This document shows, one piece after another, positions 52,127 to 62,101 of a DNA stretch of 64,000 nucleotides. The DNA is from M55B112 sp040903745. GTDB taxonomy: Bacteria > Bacteroidota > Bacteroidia > Bacteroidales > GCA-2748055. The translations under genes were made by a program, and so were the position numbers. The notes below the pieces were generated by a model that was given only the letters and a program-made list of their open reading frames with translations, had not been told where the DNA came from and did not search any database. Numbering within the stretch: the stretch's first letter is position 1; each line of letters starts with the position of its first letter. The stretch is taken from assembly GCA_040903745.1 (NCBI GenBank), contig JBBDUV010000037.1, positions 94,100-158,099 of the forward strand. Reading direction: 5' to 3'.

Positions 52127-55100
52127 CTATAACCTGAAGTATTGTTCAAACACCGGCACATACGTATCGACCTTCTCCTGGAGCCGCTTCGACACTTCCG
52201 TCTCCCCGTATCCCATCGCCATGCTACCGAGGGTATTCAGATCACGGATTGCCTGCAGAAAATCGTTCTGCATCTTAGGCGCCTTTGAAGGTTTCGCGCG
52301 TATCACCGCACTGTAATAATCCAGTTCCTTCTCCGTTACCTCCTCCAGCTTTCCGGAGATCTCCAGCGCCCTATCGACTGCCCCCGCAGCGTAGTAGCTC
52401 TGCACCAAAGGCACAACGGAAAAATTAAACGGGATCAGCTCATGCGGCATATTTTCCATGCAGTAATCGAGCACCTCCACCGCCCTCTCATTATCACCCT
52501 CATCTGCCAGTGCCCGTGCCAGAGTTGCAAAGGTGTAGCGGTATTTAATCGTCATCCTGAGGTTGTTCTCATCCATGAATACATCCGGCTCATTCAGTCG
52601 GCCCCACTCAAACTCCTCCATCAGCCGCTTGTACATCCGCTCCGTGTCCACCAATCCGATGCTCTCGGGATCCTCCACATGTACCGGTGCCAACCTGTAA
52701 GCGAGTCCCTCCTGCACAAAAGCCTTCTCCAGTCCGAGGAAGTTATCAGGAGAAATCGTATTGGAGAAATAGATTGGCCGTTCCCAGTTGTTGTTGGCGA
52801 TCATATCGAGCTGCGCAATGCTGTTTTTGTAGATCACATTATTCGACAGGGTAAAACGTACTTCATCAACAAGCGCAGATCTCACCGCGTCGGTTTTCAC
52901 CGCATCGCTCAGACTTGCTGTATCGACCGGAATCACGAATTTCCGTGCCGGAATAAAATACCTGTTGTCTCTGAACCGCTGATCATCTGTACCCAGGAAA
53001 TCGATCGCATCCTTCAGTGGCGCAAAGTCGGCATCGATGATCCGTATCTGCTCCTCAAGTCCGGACATCACCTTCACCAACTCCTCTTTGTCGATCTGTA
53101 TCCGCCGGATCACATCGTCATTGTTAAAGGCCCGCAGGTAAGAATAGAGCCTGTAGGGATCCATCCTATCGCGCAGCTCACCGAACGCCTTATAATCGCC
53201 CGGGTGTGAAGAATGTAGCAGTGAGCGCTCCACAAGCGCTGTTGCCTCCTCATACAGCCGCATCACGTTATCACGGTGCTTCGTCTCATTGCTCCGGTAT
53301 TTCTGTCTGATCAATGTGTTGGAGCTCTCCACCAGGTAGGCATAATCGCGCCGCCCGTGCCTGTACTGCTCCTTGCTCATGCTCAGAGGCAGCGGATCAG
53401 AGTCATAAAACTTATGCTTCATCTGCTCGACGTACCAATCGGCCGTCAGGTAACTCAGGTTCACCACCCTGATATCGGTCCGAAACCCCTCCACCTCCTG
53501 AATATACCAGAGCGGAAAAGTATCGTTATCGCCATTGGTAAAGATAATCGCGTTCTCATCGCACGAATTGAGGTAGTTCCTCGCCAGTGCCCTCGTGGTA
53601 TATCTTCCCGACCGGTCGTGGTCGTCCCAGTTTTCCATTGCCATGAGTCCCGGTACCACCACCAGCGATACCAGTACCACAGTGCTTGGTATCACTGCTG
53701 AACGCACCTTTTTCCGCAGGTACTCGATGATCGCCACGGTTCCAAGGCCGATCCAGATAGCAAAGGCATAGAAGGAGCCGGCGTAAGCGTAGTCGCGTTC
53801 ACGTGGCTGCATGGGCGATTGGTTAAGGTATACGACAATGGCCAGTCCGGTGAGAATAAAGAGAAGGGTTACCACCCATGCCTCATACTTTCTTCGCCTG
53901 AAGTGAAACACCATCCCGGTCAGTCCAAAAATTAGCGGGATCATGTAATACCGGTTATAGGCCTTGCTGTGGCTGACCGATTCCGGGAGGTTGTCCTGCG
54001 GACCGAGCCTCGCTTCGTCGATAAATTTTATCCCGCTGAGCCAATTCCCCTTGTGCAGCTCTCCGTGTCCCTGCAGGTCGTTCTGTCTTCCTGCAAAGTT
54101 CCACATGAAATAGCGGAGGTACATGTACCCCACCTGGTATTTAAAGAAGAACCGCATGTCCTGTGCGAATGTCGGGGGCGCTTTGGGCGCGTTCCTGTCG
54201 AACTGCACCTCTCCCATGCGGCCGGTGATGGGCTGACCATTGGCATCGGTTCGAACGTTGTAGAGATCCGACTCACGCAGCTTCGCCCAGTACATGTATT
54301 CGGATGCGTGGCGGTCCTGACTGCTCCAGAGCCGCGGGAAAAATCCTTCAAACTCATTGGAATACTCATAATTTCGGTCCTTCTCAACCGGAACATACTT
54401 GTCTCCCTCCCTGTAGTAGGTCGGCTTGCCCTGCTCCACAGCGGTCGGACGGGCATTGAAATAGGCGCCTTTAAAAAGCGGCCGGTCTCCGTACTGCTCC
54501 CGGTTTATGTAGCTGTTTAACAAAAAGATGGTCTCAGGATTGCTCTCATCAAGGGGCGTATTGGCCACCGAGCGGATCACGATTATGGCGTAGGAGGAGT
54601 AGCCCACCATGATCACAAATAGTGATACCAGCACTGTGTTCCAAAGCGTTTTTCTTTTTTTGTGGGTACGGTATATTCCGAATATGATCAGTCCGACCAC
54701 AAGCAACATATAGAATATCACACCCGAGTAGAACGGGAGTCCCAGGCTGTTGACAAATATCAGCTCAAAGCGGGATGCAAAATATGGAAATGCAAGTATG
54801 ATCACCTCCAGGATAACAGCCAGTATTACCACCGATACACCGATGGCCAAAAGGAAACCCTTGATGCTGAAGGTGTATTTCCTGAAATAGTAGATGAATA
54901 CGAGTGCCGGTATGGCCAGGAGGTTGAGCAGGTGAAACCCAATCGATATCCCGATGAATAGGGCGATCAGCACGATCCAGCGATCAGCATAGGGCTCGTC
55001 GGCCACGTTTTCCCATTTCAGCATCGCCCAGAAGACAAAGGCGGTGAGCAGCGAGGAGATGGCATAGACCTCAGCCTCCACGGCGGAAAACCAGAATGTG

Positions 55101-55507
55101 TCTGAGAAGGTATAGGCCAGGGCGCCGACAGCTCCTGCACCGAGGATGGTGATCAGATCGCCTGTGCTGTATGTTTTGCTGTTGCCATAAAATTTTCTTG
55201 TGAGGTGGGTCACCGACCAGAAGAGGAAGAGGATGGTGAAAGCGCTCGCCAATGCCGAAAGAGCGTTCATGGTGGCGGCGACCAGCAGCTCGTTCCCCCC
55301 GGCAAAGAGGGTGAAGAAGCGGCCGAGGATCATGAACATCGGTGCGCCCGGCGGATGGCCGACCTCCATTTTATAGGCCGTTGCAATAAATTCGCCGCAA
55401 TCCCAGAACGAGGAAGTGGGCTCCATGGTAAGGAGGTAGGTAACCGCCGCGATCAGGAAGACCGCCCATCCTGTAAGCAGGTTATAGAATCTGAAATTTT
55501 TCATCAA
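52127..55507 (-). CDS. DUF2723 membrane protein, probable protein O-glycosyltransferase
   Basis: An 1126-residue protein. The N-terminal about 590 residues hold about 12 membrane helices. The family hallmark, EPTSSFWDCGEFIATAYK with MEVGHPPGAPMF, follows the first helix (residues about 29-58), giving the Asp/Glu expected of GT-C glycosyltransferases. The C-terminal 500 residues are soluble and periplasmic, with TPR-like helices near 1000-1120. DUF2723 proteins in Bacteroidota are thought to add sugars to secreted proteins. It sits directly upstream of the deacetylase. Confidence 0.85.
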   Translation of the reverse strand: MMKNFRFYNLLTGWAVFLIAAVTYLLTMEPTSSFWDCGEFIATAYKMEVGHPPGAPMFMILGRFFTLFAGGNELLVAATMNALSALASAFTILFLFWSVTHLTRKFYGNSKTYSTGDLITILGAGAVGALAYTFSDTFWFSAVEAEVYAISSLLTAFVFWAMLKWENVADEPYADRWIVLIALFIGISIGFHLLNLLAIPALVFIYYFRKYTFSIKGFLLAIGVSVVILAVILEVIILAFPYFASRFELIFVNSLGLPFYSGVIFYMLLVVGLIIFGIYRTHKKRKTLWNTVLVSLFVIMVGYSSYAIIVIRSVANTPLDESNPETIFLLNSYINREQYGDRPLFKGAYFNARPTAVEQGKPTYYREGDKYVPVEKDRNYEYSNEFEGFFPRLWSSQDRHASEYMYWAKLRESDLYNVRTDANGQPITGRMGEVQFDRNAPKAPPTFAQDMRFFFKYQVGYMYLRYFMWNFAGRQNDLQGHGELHKGNWLSGIKFIDEARLGPQDNLPESVSHSKAYNRYYMIPLIFGLTGMVFHFRRRKYEAWVVTLLFILTGLAIVVYLNQSPMQPRERDYAYAGSFYAFAIWIGLGTVAIIEYLRKKVRSAVIPSTVVLVSLVVVPGLMAMENWDDHDRSGRYTTRALARNYLNSCDENAIIFTNGDNDTFPLWYIQEVEGFRTDIRVVNLSYLTADWYVEQMKHKFYDSDPLPLSMSKEQYRHGRRDYAYLVESSNTLIRQKYRSNETKHRDNVMRLYEEATALVERSLLHSSHPGDYKAFGELRDRMDPYRLYSYLRAFNNDDVIRRIQIDKEELVKVMSGLEEQIRIIDADFAPLKDAIDFLGTDDQRFRDNRYFIPARKFVIPVDTASLSDAVKTDAVRSALVDEVRFTLSNNVIYKNSIAQLDMIANNNWERPIYFSNTISPDNFLGLEKAFVQEGLAYRLAPVHVEDPESIGLVDTERMYKRLMEEFEWGRLNEPDVFMDENNLRMTIKYRYTFATLARALADEGDNERAVEVLDYCMENMPHELIPFNFSVVPLVQSYYAAGAVDRALEISGKLEEVTEKELDYYSAVIRAKPSKAPKMQNDFLQAIRDLNTLGSMAMGYGETEVSKRLQEKVDTYVPVFEQYFRL

Positions 55508-55809
55508 TATATGTCCTTGTTTAGTAATTTTTCAGTTGTTCTTCCTTCGCCTTTTGGCCTGCCATCAAGGGGGTTTTTTCGTGAAAAAAACAGTCCCCGG
55601 AGAACCAGGTTTCGAATCTGGTAAATATGAATAGTGACAAAGATAAATATTTTTAACAGAGTTGACCGGTTTGAGAGGTTACTTTAAGTACTGTTCAGTC
55701 ATGATTGAATAGTTCTGTTTTCCGGACAGTGTGGTAGATAGCTTTGCTTCGGCTGTTACAAGGTTTACCGGGTGATCAACCATGATGATCGCAGCAGCCG
55801 GTCAGCCGG
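55508..55809. other. 302-bp intergenic region with a candidate minus-strand promoter
   Basis: On the minus strand 55638-55645 reads TATCTTTG, an exact TAnnTTTG, about 130 bases before the DUF2723 start. No spaced TTG was found. Nothing else recognisable. Confidence 0.35.
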
Positions 55810-56370
55810 TCATTCTTCATCGATCAGAAACCTCCATGGCCGGCTTTTCCAGTATTCGCCGGCGTAGTCGATCCCGATGCGTGGATGGGGGGTGTAAGCG
55901 GGTGTTGCACCTGTCTCTTCGATCCATATGCGGCCGGATTGAAACAGGTTCTCCTCATTAAAGGAGCGGTCGAGCCCGAGCCTGCGCGTTACACGTCCTG
56001 GTCCCGGCACCTCCTCCACACCCCTGATGAGCACCGCCTGCGGATCGCCCTGTACGGAAGTCACGACATTGAGCATCCAGTGCATGCCATAGACGAGGTA
56101 CATATAGAGCAGTCCGCCCTGTTCGAACATCACTTTGGTGCGAGGCGTGATTCCCTTGCTCGCATGACACGCCAGGTCGCCGGTGCCGCGGTATGCTTCG
56201 GTCTCGGTGATGATAAAGCCGGCCACTTCACCATCCGGCATCACACGCACCAGCCGCTTTCCGATCAGCTCCGGCGCCACCTCCAGCACATCGCGGGTAT
56301 AGAAATTGGCTGCAAGTCTTTCGTTCCTCATTGTTTCGGGCAGGTTTAAATCTATTTGATTGATGTTCAT
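55810..56370 (-). CDS. DNA-3-methyladenine glycosylase (AAG/MPG family)
   Basis: A 186-residue monofunctional glycosylase with the AAG fold. ITETEAYRGTGDLACHASKG contains the catalytic Glu (ETEAY), and TPRTKVMFEQGGLLYMYLVY and GMHWMLNVVT form the DNA-intercalating and base-pocket strands. It excises alkylated purines and hypoxanthine to start base-excision repair. An in-frame Met at residue 14 (MRNERLAANFY) is an alternative start. Stand-alone gene. Confidence 0.9.
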   Translation of the reverse strand: MNINQIDLNLPETMRNERLAANFYTRDVLEVAPELIGKRLVRVMPDGEVAGFIITETEAYRGTGDLACHASKGITPRTKVMFEQGGLLYMYLVYGMHWMLNVVTSVQGDPQAVLIRGVEEVPGPGRVTRRLGLDRSFNEENLFQSGRIWIEETGATPAYTPHPRIGIDYAGEYWKSRPWRFLIDEE

Positions 56371-56543
56371 GTCAGTTCAATTTTCTCTAAGTGGCGCATC
56401 ACTTCTCTCACTACTTCGTCAAAGTCGGGCAAATCCTGAATCTGAGCGGATGTAGTTCAACATGGACTCATCGCTGGGCCCCCGGAATACCGGTACAGGC
56501 TTTGCAGGCCGCCGTTAGAGTCCTTTTATTAGCAAATGTTTAT

Positions 56544-57523
56544 TTATTCAAATTCAGCACAAGAATTAGCAACTAATTCCGCTTCTGAATTGGTTTGTTC
56601 TGGTAATTTTAATACTCTAAATTTATCAACCGGAATTTTATTCAAATAAATATATGTTTGATCCCCCCATATATTTTGATATGGATTATTTTCCACACAT
56701 ATTGGGTTAATTGCATAAAGTGAGATACCACCGCCATCATCAGCACAATACATTCCATATTCTTGCAATGCTTTGGCTATTATCATTTCGTATTCGTTTA
56801 GCCCTAAAATTGATAAGTCCAGGGAAGGATCTAATTGAACCAAGGCACCTTCAGGTATCGCCCAAGCCTCATTACTTGTGCCATCACTTTCAGTAGCTGG
56901 AGAAACAGGACCTCCGGCTTTAGTATGGTCGTAACTAAAAATAAGAGCATGATTTATTACACCGGTTTCTAATTCCTGAGGCCAAATTACTCCTTGTAAC
57001 AGCTCAAACCCCGAACCTCTGGCTGACAATCCTTTTGGAAAGATACCATTACTATTTAACGGTAAGGCGTTACCCCACCCTGCTTTCCAACGTCCATTTC
57101 CATATCTCATTTTCCAAAAATCGTAAATACATCCGCCTTCTTCATCAATAACCACCATGTGTCCGTCTGCTTCAGGATCAGGTTCAGCATACTCTGGAAT
57201 TGGAACATTTTTAAGTATTTTCTTTGGTGCCCAACCCTGCGTTAGTTTTACATCTTGTTTTATTGTAGAAGGAACGGCAAAATATACAGGAACACTCCAT
57301 TCTTTACAGATATTAAGAATGATTGGTTTGCTTGGTCAACAAGGCTCTCCACCATTGTTGATGAGTTAGGGTCTATTTCCGGATTAACATCAATTTTATT
57401 ATATAAAACTGAACTACTAAAAGGTTGAAAATAAGTAAGTGTCTCCGGCTTATTTCTTATGTCTTCTTTTTCACAAGAGTAAAAACTTATTGTTAAAACT
57501 AATAAGGGGGGAAAAATTTTCAT
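56544..57523 (-). pseudogene. Exported lipoprotein gene broken by a one-base deletion
   Basis: The N-terminal frame from 57523 encodes a lipoprotein signal (MKIFPPLLVLTISFYSC) and about 65 more residues, ending at a stop near 57260. From about 57325 the coding sense continues in another frame (ILNICKEWSVPVYFAVPS) through VVIDEEGGCIYDFWKMRYG to 56544. A single missing base around 57318-57325 joins both halves into about 326 residues. The C-terminal part, with WAIPEGALVQLDPSLDLSIL and EYGMYCADDGGGISLYAIN, looks like a conserved secreted domain, but I cannot name it. AT-rich, unlike both neighbours. Confidence 0.6.
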
Positions 57524-57575
57524 TGTATTTGTTTTTAAATATTTGCTAACATTCCGGCTGTATGTGGAGTTGCTG

Positions 57576-57923
57576 TCATTCATTGTCAATCGATAATACC
57601 TTTGATAAGCCAATTCGAATTTCATCCATAATCGAATTAGATAATTCACCAATTCGTTTTACAAATCTATCTTGTGATACTGAACGCACTTGAAAACAAT
57701 CCGCTGACGAATCTTTTGTCAGTCGGTTTTTACTGTTTGGTTTAATTTTAATCATCCAGGGGGCTAGCTCATATCAGTCTTTCCAATCAGTAATCGGTAC
57801 AATAATCTTTAGAGGAAGTTTTCCTAACGAATTGTCATTTACAATAATTGCAGGTCGGGTCTTTTTAATCTCCGCTCCAATTGTAGGGTCAAGGTTTATT
57901 AACCATACTTCATTTTGTTTCAT
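57576..57923 (-). pseudogene. MazF/PemK-like toxin gene with an in-frame nonsense codon
   Basis: From the ATG at 57923 the frame reads a MazF-type endoribonuclease: NEVWLINLDPTIGAEIKKTR, PAIIVNDNSLGKLPLKIIVP, ITDWKD, then a TGA at 57774-57776, then YELAPWMIKIKPNSKNRLTK, ADCFQVRSVSQDRFVKRIG to a stop at 57576. Apart from the TGA all parts and lengths are normal (115 codons). A CGA (Arg) to TGA change would create it, and Arg is common at this place. The start overlaps the antitoxin by 14 bases. Confidence 0.75.
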
Positions 57924-58122
57924 AAAAATCTACATAATCAAGATTGGTAAATGCTGTCAATTCAGTATCAGTTTTATAATCAGCATATAAAGTATCGGCA
58001 GCTTTTTTCATGACGTTTTTATCCTCCTGTGTCCTGATCGAATGGATGGTTTTCTCGACTACATAAATCCTTTTTGAAATCGGTAATCTTTGAATTTCCT
58101 TTATTATTTCATTTGTTCTCAT
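57910..58122 (-). CDS. Antitoxin partner of the MazF-like toxin
   Basis: A 70-residue protein starting MRTNEIIKEIQRLPISKRIY, which resembles the N-terminal helix-turn-strand of addiction-module antitoxins, with an acidic C-terminus (ELTAFTNLDYVDFYETK) likely to wrap the toxin. It is upstream of and overlaps the toxin gene by 14 bases, the usual antitoxin-first order. The antitoxin frame is intact though the toxin is not. Confidence 0.7.
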   Translation of the reverse strand: MRTNEIIKEIQRLPISKRIYVVEKTIHSIRTQEDKNVMKKAADTLYADYKTDTELTAFTNLDYVDFYETK

Positions 58123-58242
58123 ATCGAATCAATTTAGTTTGCAAAATACGAAAAAATCATCAGTCTTTTGCATGAACTGTTAATGTTTCAAGGTCTTCCT
58201 ACTATGCCACAAAACGTTTGTCTAAATACAATTGCGTTTATT

Positions 58243-59847
58243 TTAGCTATCACTGTTTCCTGCTTTTTTCCTGCTGCCCCTCCACGACCAGCCGGGTCCG
58301 AAGATAAACAGGGCATAGAAAAACGAGAACATCACCACGCCGGGGTTGTTCTCCAGCGTATCTTCACTGAGCATGGAGAGTGCCATGGTGAGCAGGAACA
58401 CGAGCGCCATGTACGAGCCCCACCTCCGCCGGAGGAAAACCGGGCAGATCAGTGCGAACAGGCAGACCAGCAATCCGGGAATACCGAACGCCACCATAAA
58501 GGTGAGGTACTGGTTGTGCGCCCTTCGCCGCCGCTCATGCCGGAGCGGTGAATCGTTCTCTTCATAGTACCGGTTGAACGCCTGTCGAACATCACCGGTA
58601 CCTACCCCGTAGAGCAGATTCTCCGAGGCAATGCTCAGTCCCGCCTTCAGGTAGTAATAGCGCTGGATAAGTGACTTATCGTTCGGACTGTAGCCCAGAT
58701 TGTAGCGGTCGAACTCCCAGATCACCTCGTAGATACGTGGGTAGAGCGCGAACCTGTTCAGGTAGATATGGTTGGCAATCCCCTGCTCAATAGCCGTCAC
58801 ATCGGTACTGTCGAGCCGGCTCACCCCTACAGCATCTTTCCGCAGCCCCCTGGAGGTAAGGTACCTGATCAGCGTGAACCTGATGAAATTGTCATTATCG
58901 GTTTTCCCCATGTAGTCGTATTCGCTTACCCGCGACCACTCCCGTTCAAGTTCTTCCGGACATACATAAAGCCAGACAAAATTACCGTTTTCCGTTTCGC
59001 GGTTGTCCGGAAGATGCATATAGGGGTTTCCCTCCAGCGTAAGCGAATCGAGTTCGTCAATTTCGACCTGCTCGAAGGTGTAAAACCGCTTGATGGAATT
59101 TCCCGTGTAAATCACCGCGAACAGCGGAATAAAGATGATCATCACCGTGAGCATGAACCGCCCGGCTCTGTCCTGCACCGTCTGTACCAGAATGAGTGTA
59201 AAGACAAGCAACAAAACCAGCAAAATAATGATTCCCGAGAGCGACCTCAATATGATAAGGAATACCGGCAGCCAGATCAGCGCAAACAGATACAACCCCT
59301 GCAGGTACCTGCCCTCACCATCCGCCTTTCTGAAAAGCAGGTAGGCGGAGAACATGATAGAGAGAACGACCATAAGCGCGAAACGGATGTGTCCGATAAA
59401 GAGGGATGCGTCACGGTAATCGGTCAGATCCACATGGATCACTTTCAATAGCGCAAGCACTGTGGCAAACGAACCAACGATACACCCTACAATAAAAGCG
59501 GAGAGGATCGTTCGCATCTCTTTGATGGAAAGCGCATCGGAGGTGACCACCAGGAATGGGAGCACCAGCAGCGGCAGCTTGATCTTCAGGTCGTGCAGCC
59601 CGTACTGCATATCGGTCGACCAGGCGATACCGGCAGCGTGTAGCAGGAAAAAGAGCAGGAAAACAAGAAACGCCCGGCTGCCCTTCAACCGCTGCCATTT
59701 GACAGCGAAGTTCCCCTCCACGATCCAGTTCAGCACCAGCAGGAACTGCACCACCGATGTAGCGAAGACCGACAGCGGCAATGCCGCAGCCAGCAATATA
59801 AGCAAGAAGTAGAATACCTTCCGGTGAAAAATGCTGTCTCTAATCAA
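58243..59847 (-). CDS. O-antigen ligase/polymerase family (Wzy_C) membrane protein
   Basis: A 534-residue protein with about ten membrane segments, starting FYFLLILLAAALPLSVFATS and with a long non-membrane loop (about residues 255-400) before the last helices. The segment ENLLYGVGTGDVRQAFNRYY is the periplasmic Wzy_C/WaaL-type region, and NQYLTFMVAFGIPGLLVCLF follows. The family joins or polymerises lipid-linked glycans on the periplasmic face. It overlaps the outer-membrane protein gene by 4 bases (ATGA), so it is the second gene of that pair. Confidence 0.85.
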   Translation of the reverse strand: MIRDSIFHRKVFYFLLILLAAALPLSVFATSVVQFLLVLNWIVEGNFAVKWQRLKGSRAFLVFLLFFLLHAAGIAWSTDMQYGLHDLKIKLPLLVLPFLVVTSDALSIKEMRTILSAFIVGCIVGSFATVLALLKVIHVDLTDYRDASLFIGHIRFALMVVLSIMFSAYLLFRKADGEGRYLQGLYLFALIWLPVFLIILRSLSGIIILLVLLLVFTLILVQTVQDRAGRFMLTVMIIFIPLFAVIYTGNSIKRFYTFEQVEIDELDSLTLEGNPYMHLPDNRETENGNFVWLYVCPEELEREWSRVSEYDYMGKTDNDNFIRFTLIRYLTSRGLRKDAVGVSRLDSTDVTAIEQGIANHIYLNRFALYPRIYEVIWEFDRYNLGYSPNDKSLIQRYYYLKAGLSIASENLLYGVGTGDVRQAFNRYYEENDSPLRHERRRRAHNQYLTFMVAFGIPGLLVCLFALICPVFLRRRWGSYMALVFLLTMALSMLSEDTLENNPGVVMFSFFYALFIFGPGWSWRGSRKKAGNSDS

Positions 59848-60818
59848 AATGTTACATTAATTAACAGTTGTTGTGAATGATGTATCCCCTCCCCGGGCAA
59901 AAGGTGAAAACTCCATCCGAGCCTCGACTCAATCCGCGGATGACTGAACGGATCCGCAAAAAGATCGAGCCGCCCATAGTTCCCCGACCGGTAAAACGGA
60001 TCTCCATATTCAAATACGATTGGCGTGCCAAAATAATAAACTCCGTCCAATCCGAAAATAGTATACCGCAAATCTATGTTGTACATCACTCCCCTGCCGA
60101 TAGAAAAATCACCCGGCCTGTACCTGTTATAAGAAGAGAGATACCCCGCCGAAGTTTCCATTGTAAAGGGGAACGCAACGCTCTCCCGGGCGTACCCGGC
60201 GATCACCGAAAAAATCCCGTTGTCCTGCAGCGGCACAACATCATCGTCACTGTAGCTTCTTGCGTTATGGTACATCAAAAAGGTACCCTGTAAAAAAAAT
60301 CCCCCGGCCGAAAACTTCGAATCCAGTCCTGCGAGAAACCGCTCCCTCCGCTCCTCCGTAACCCTGCCGGTCCAGTCAATAAACCCGCTTAACTCTATTG
60401 GTTCACGAGCAAACGAGATCCAGGCCCCCTCAACATTGGGACGGTAATAATTCAGGGTGTCATTCAAAAACCGACGGGGGAGGTCAAGTCGACCGTTCCT
60501 CGGAAAAGCGCCGAACGCCATGTTCAGTTCAGGGGCTGAATAGCTGTAGTAGAGGTTTACCTGTGGGGGAACAGCTGCGATCGTGCTGCCATGTTCGTAC
60601 AGGTAACTGAATCCGGCTGCGAAACTGTGCATTGTATCCAGCTCAAAAAGCAATGAGTTATTGAGCCGGGCACCGAAAATGGTCTGCGGAAAGCCATAAT
60701 CCGAAAAATACTCCCGGTTATCGAAGATCTGGTGAAACGAGACAGCGTATCCGGGACCCTGGGAAAAGGCGTGCATCGGGGTACATAGAAATCCTGCAAT
60801 AAGGGTAATTTTGTTCAT
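59844..60818 (-). CDS. Outer-membrane beta-barrel-like protein of unknown function
   Basis: From the ATG at 60818 the product is 324 residues with a signal peptide (MNKITLIAGFLCTPMHAFSQ); a Met at 60851 adds 11 residues before it. The mature part is made of aromatic-bordered strands (YAVSFHQIFDNREYF, LLFELDTMHSFAAGFSYLY) and ends in LLINVTF, a C-terminal Phe as expected for BAM substrates. No family recognised. It overlaps the O-antigen ligase-type gene by 4 bases, suggesting a surface-glycan role. Confidence 0.7.
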   Translation of the reverse strand: MNKITLIAGFLCTPMHAFSQGPGYAVSFHQIFDNREYFSDYGFPQTIFGARLNNSLLFELDTMHSFAAGFSYLYEHGSTIAAVPPQVNLYYSYSAPELNMAFGAFPRNGRLDLPRRFLNDTLNYYRPNVEGAWISFAREPIELSGFIDWTGRVTEERRERFLAGLDSKFSAGGFFLQGTFLMYHNARSYSDDDVVPLQDNGIFSVIAGYARESVAFPFTMETSAGYLSSYNRYRPGDFSIGRGVMYNIDLRYTIFGLDGVYYFGTPIVFEYGDPFYRSGNYGRLDLFADPFSHPRIESRLGWSFHLLPGEGIHHSQQLLINVTF

Positions 60819-61087
60819 GACCCCCTTCATTATACTGAGATATCTGTCCATATATTCGTGTGCCTGCAGTATCGGAAAAACCCTGATCGAAATAAAAGCA
60901 TATAAAAAAGTCGGGGCATAAGCTGGTTTCTACATACTTTTCAAACATCAGGATGCTGTAAAGGTAAACAAATCACCACTATGTTGATAACCCCGGTAAA
61001 AACAACCGTTCAGAAATTAACTTAACACTTCTATCTCACAGAAAATCTGCAATTTAAGAATTTTGCAAATAAATTGTTGATATGTTA

Positions 61088-61116
61088 TTGATTTAAAAAA
61101 AAGATTTGTATTTTTG
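61088..61116 (+). promoter_or_regulatory. Candidate promoter of the ribosomal operon
   Basis: TTG at 61088-61090, an 18-base spacer and TATTTTTG at 61109-61116, a perfect TAnnTTTG. Transcription would start near 61124, about 45 bases before the rplM GTG. The remaining upstream gap (60819-61087) shows nothing else. Confidence 0.6.
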
Positions 61117-61167
61117 CGAACCACAAAATCAGGTGATAATTTATATCAGAGAAAAAACAAAAAAGAG

Positions 61168-61623
61168 GTGGATACATTAAGTTACAAGACCGTTTCAGCG
61201 AATAAGAATACCGTACAGAAAGAGTGGGTAGTGGTGGATGCAACTGACCAGATCCTCGGTCGCCTTGCATCAAGAGTGGCAATGATTCTCAGGGGGAAGC
61301 ACAGGCCGGATTTTACTCCGCATGTTGACTGTGGTGATAATGTGATTATCATTAACGCTGAGAAGGTGAAGCTTACAGGCAATAAGGCAACCCAACGTGA
61401 ATACATACGCCATTCGGGTTACCCGGGCGGACAAAAAACAGAAACAGTTGAGAGCCTTAAAAGAAGAAGACCCGCTGCAGTGGTTGAAAGATCCATCAAA
61501 GGCATGTTGCCCAAGAACAGGCTCGGAAGTGAGATGTTCAGAAACCTTCATGTATTTGTCGGACCGGAACATACACATGAGGCACAAAAACCAAGAACGA
61601 TCGATTTAGATACCATTAAATAA
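61168..61623 (+). CDS. rplM: 50S ribosomal protein L13
   Basis: From the GTG at 61168 the product is 151 residues, starting with DTLSYKTVSANKNTVQKEW, the normal Bacteroidota start of L13. An ATG at 61114 lies inside the promoter -7 region and adds 18 foreign residues, so the GTG is preferred; AAAAGAG directly precedes it. Family motifs: VVVDATDQILGRLAS, RPDFTPHVDCGDNVIIINA and GMLPKNRLG. L13 is an early assembly protein of the large subunit. First gene of the rplM-rpsI-rpsB-tsf operon. Confidence 0.95.
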   Translation: MDTLSYKTVSANKNTVQKEWVVVDATDQILGRLASRVAMILRGKHRPDFTPHVDCGDNVIIINAEKVKLTGNKATQREYIRHSGYPGGQKTETVESLKRRRPAAVVERSIKGMLPKNRLGSEMFRNLHVFVGPEHTHEAQKPRTIDLDTIK

Positions 61624-61629
61624 GAATAC

Positions 61630-62016
61630 ATGGAGGTCATTAACACAATTGGAAGAAGAAAAAGGGCTGTTGCCAGGGTATATCTCAGCGAAGGTAAGGG
61701 CCAGATCACCGTCAATGACAAAGACTACAAAGAATATTTCTCATTTGGGCAGCTGCACTTCATCGTGGATCAGCCACTGAACCTGCTCGAATTAAAGAGC
61801 AATTACGATGTTAAAGCCAACCTCTCCGGCGGTGGCATCAAGGGCCAGGCAGAAGCACTGCGTCTCGGAATTGCCAGGGCACTGGTAAAGATTGATGCTG
61901 AGCACAAGATAAAACTTCGTGCTGAAGGTTTCATGACCAGGGATCCGCGTGCCGTTGAAAGAAAGAAGCCCGGACAACCCAAAGCAAGGAAAAGATTCCA
62001 GTTCAGCAAACGTTAA
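61630..62016 (+). CDS. rpsI: 30S ribosomal protein S9
   Basis: A 128-residue S9 with the complete signature: GRRKRAVARVYLSEGKGQIT at the start, GGGIKGQAEALRLGIARALV in the middle and the tRNA-contacting tail KPGQPKARKRFQFSKR, with the C-terminal Lys-Arg that reaches the P site. It starts 6 bases after rplM. No unusual features. Confidence 0.97.
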   Translation: MEVINTIGRRKRAVARVYLSEGKGQITVNDKDYKEYFSFGQLHFIVDQPLNLLELKSNYDVKANLSGGGIKGQAEALRLGIARALVKIDAEHKIKLRAEGFMTRDPRAVERKKPGQPKARKRFQFSKR

Positions 62017-62101
62017 TCCACAAAACATATTATATTAACGCGAAACCAGCCGGACTTCCTTCGTGAACTACCAGTTGGTTGCCTAAGCAAAATTAAATCA
62101 A

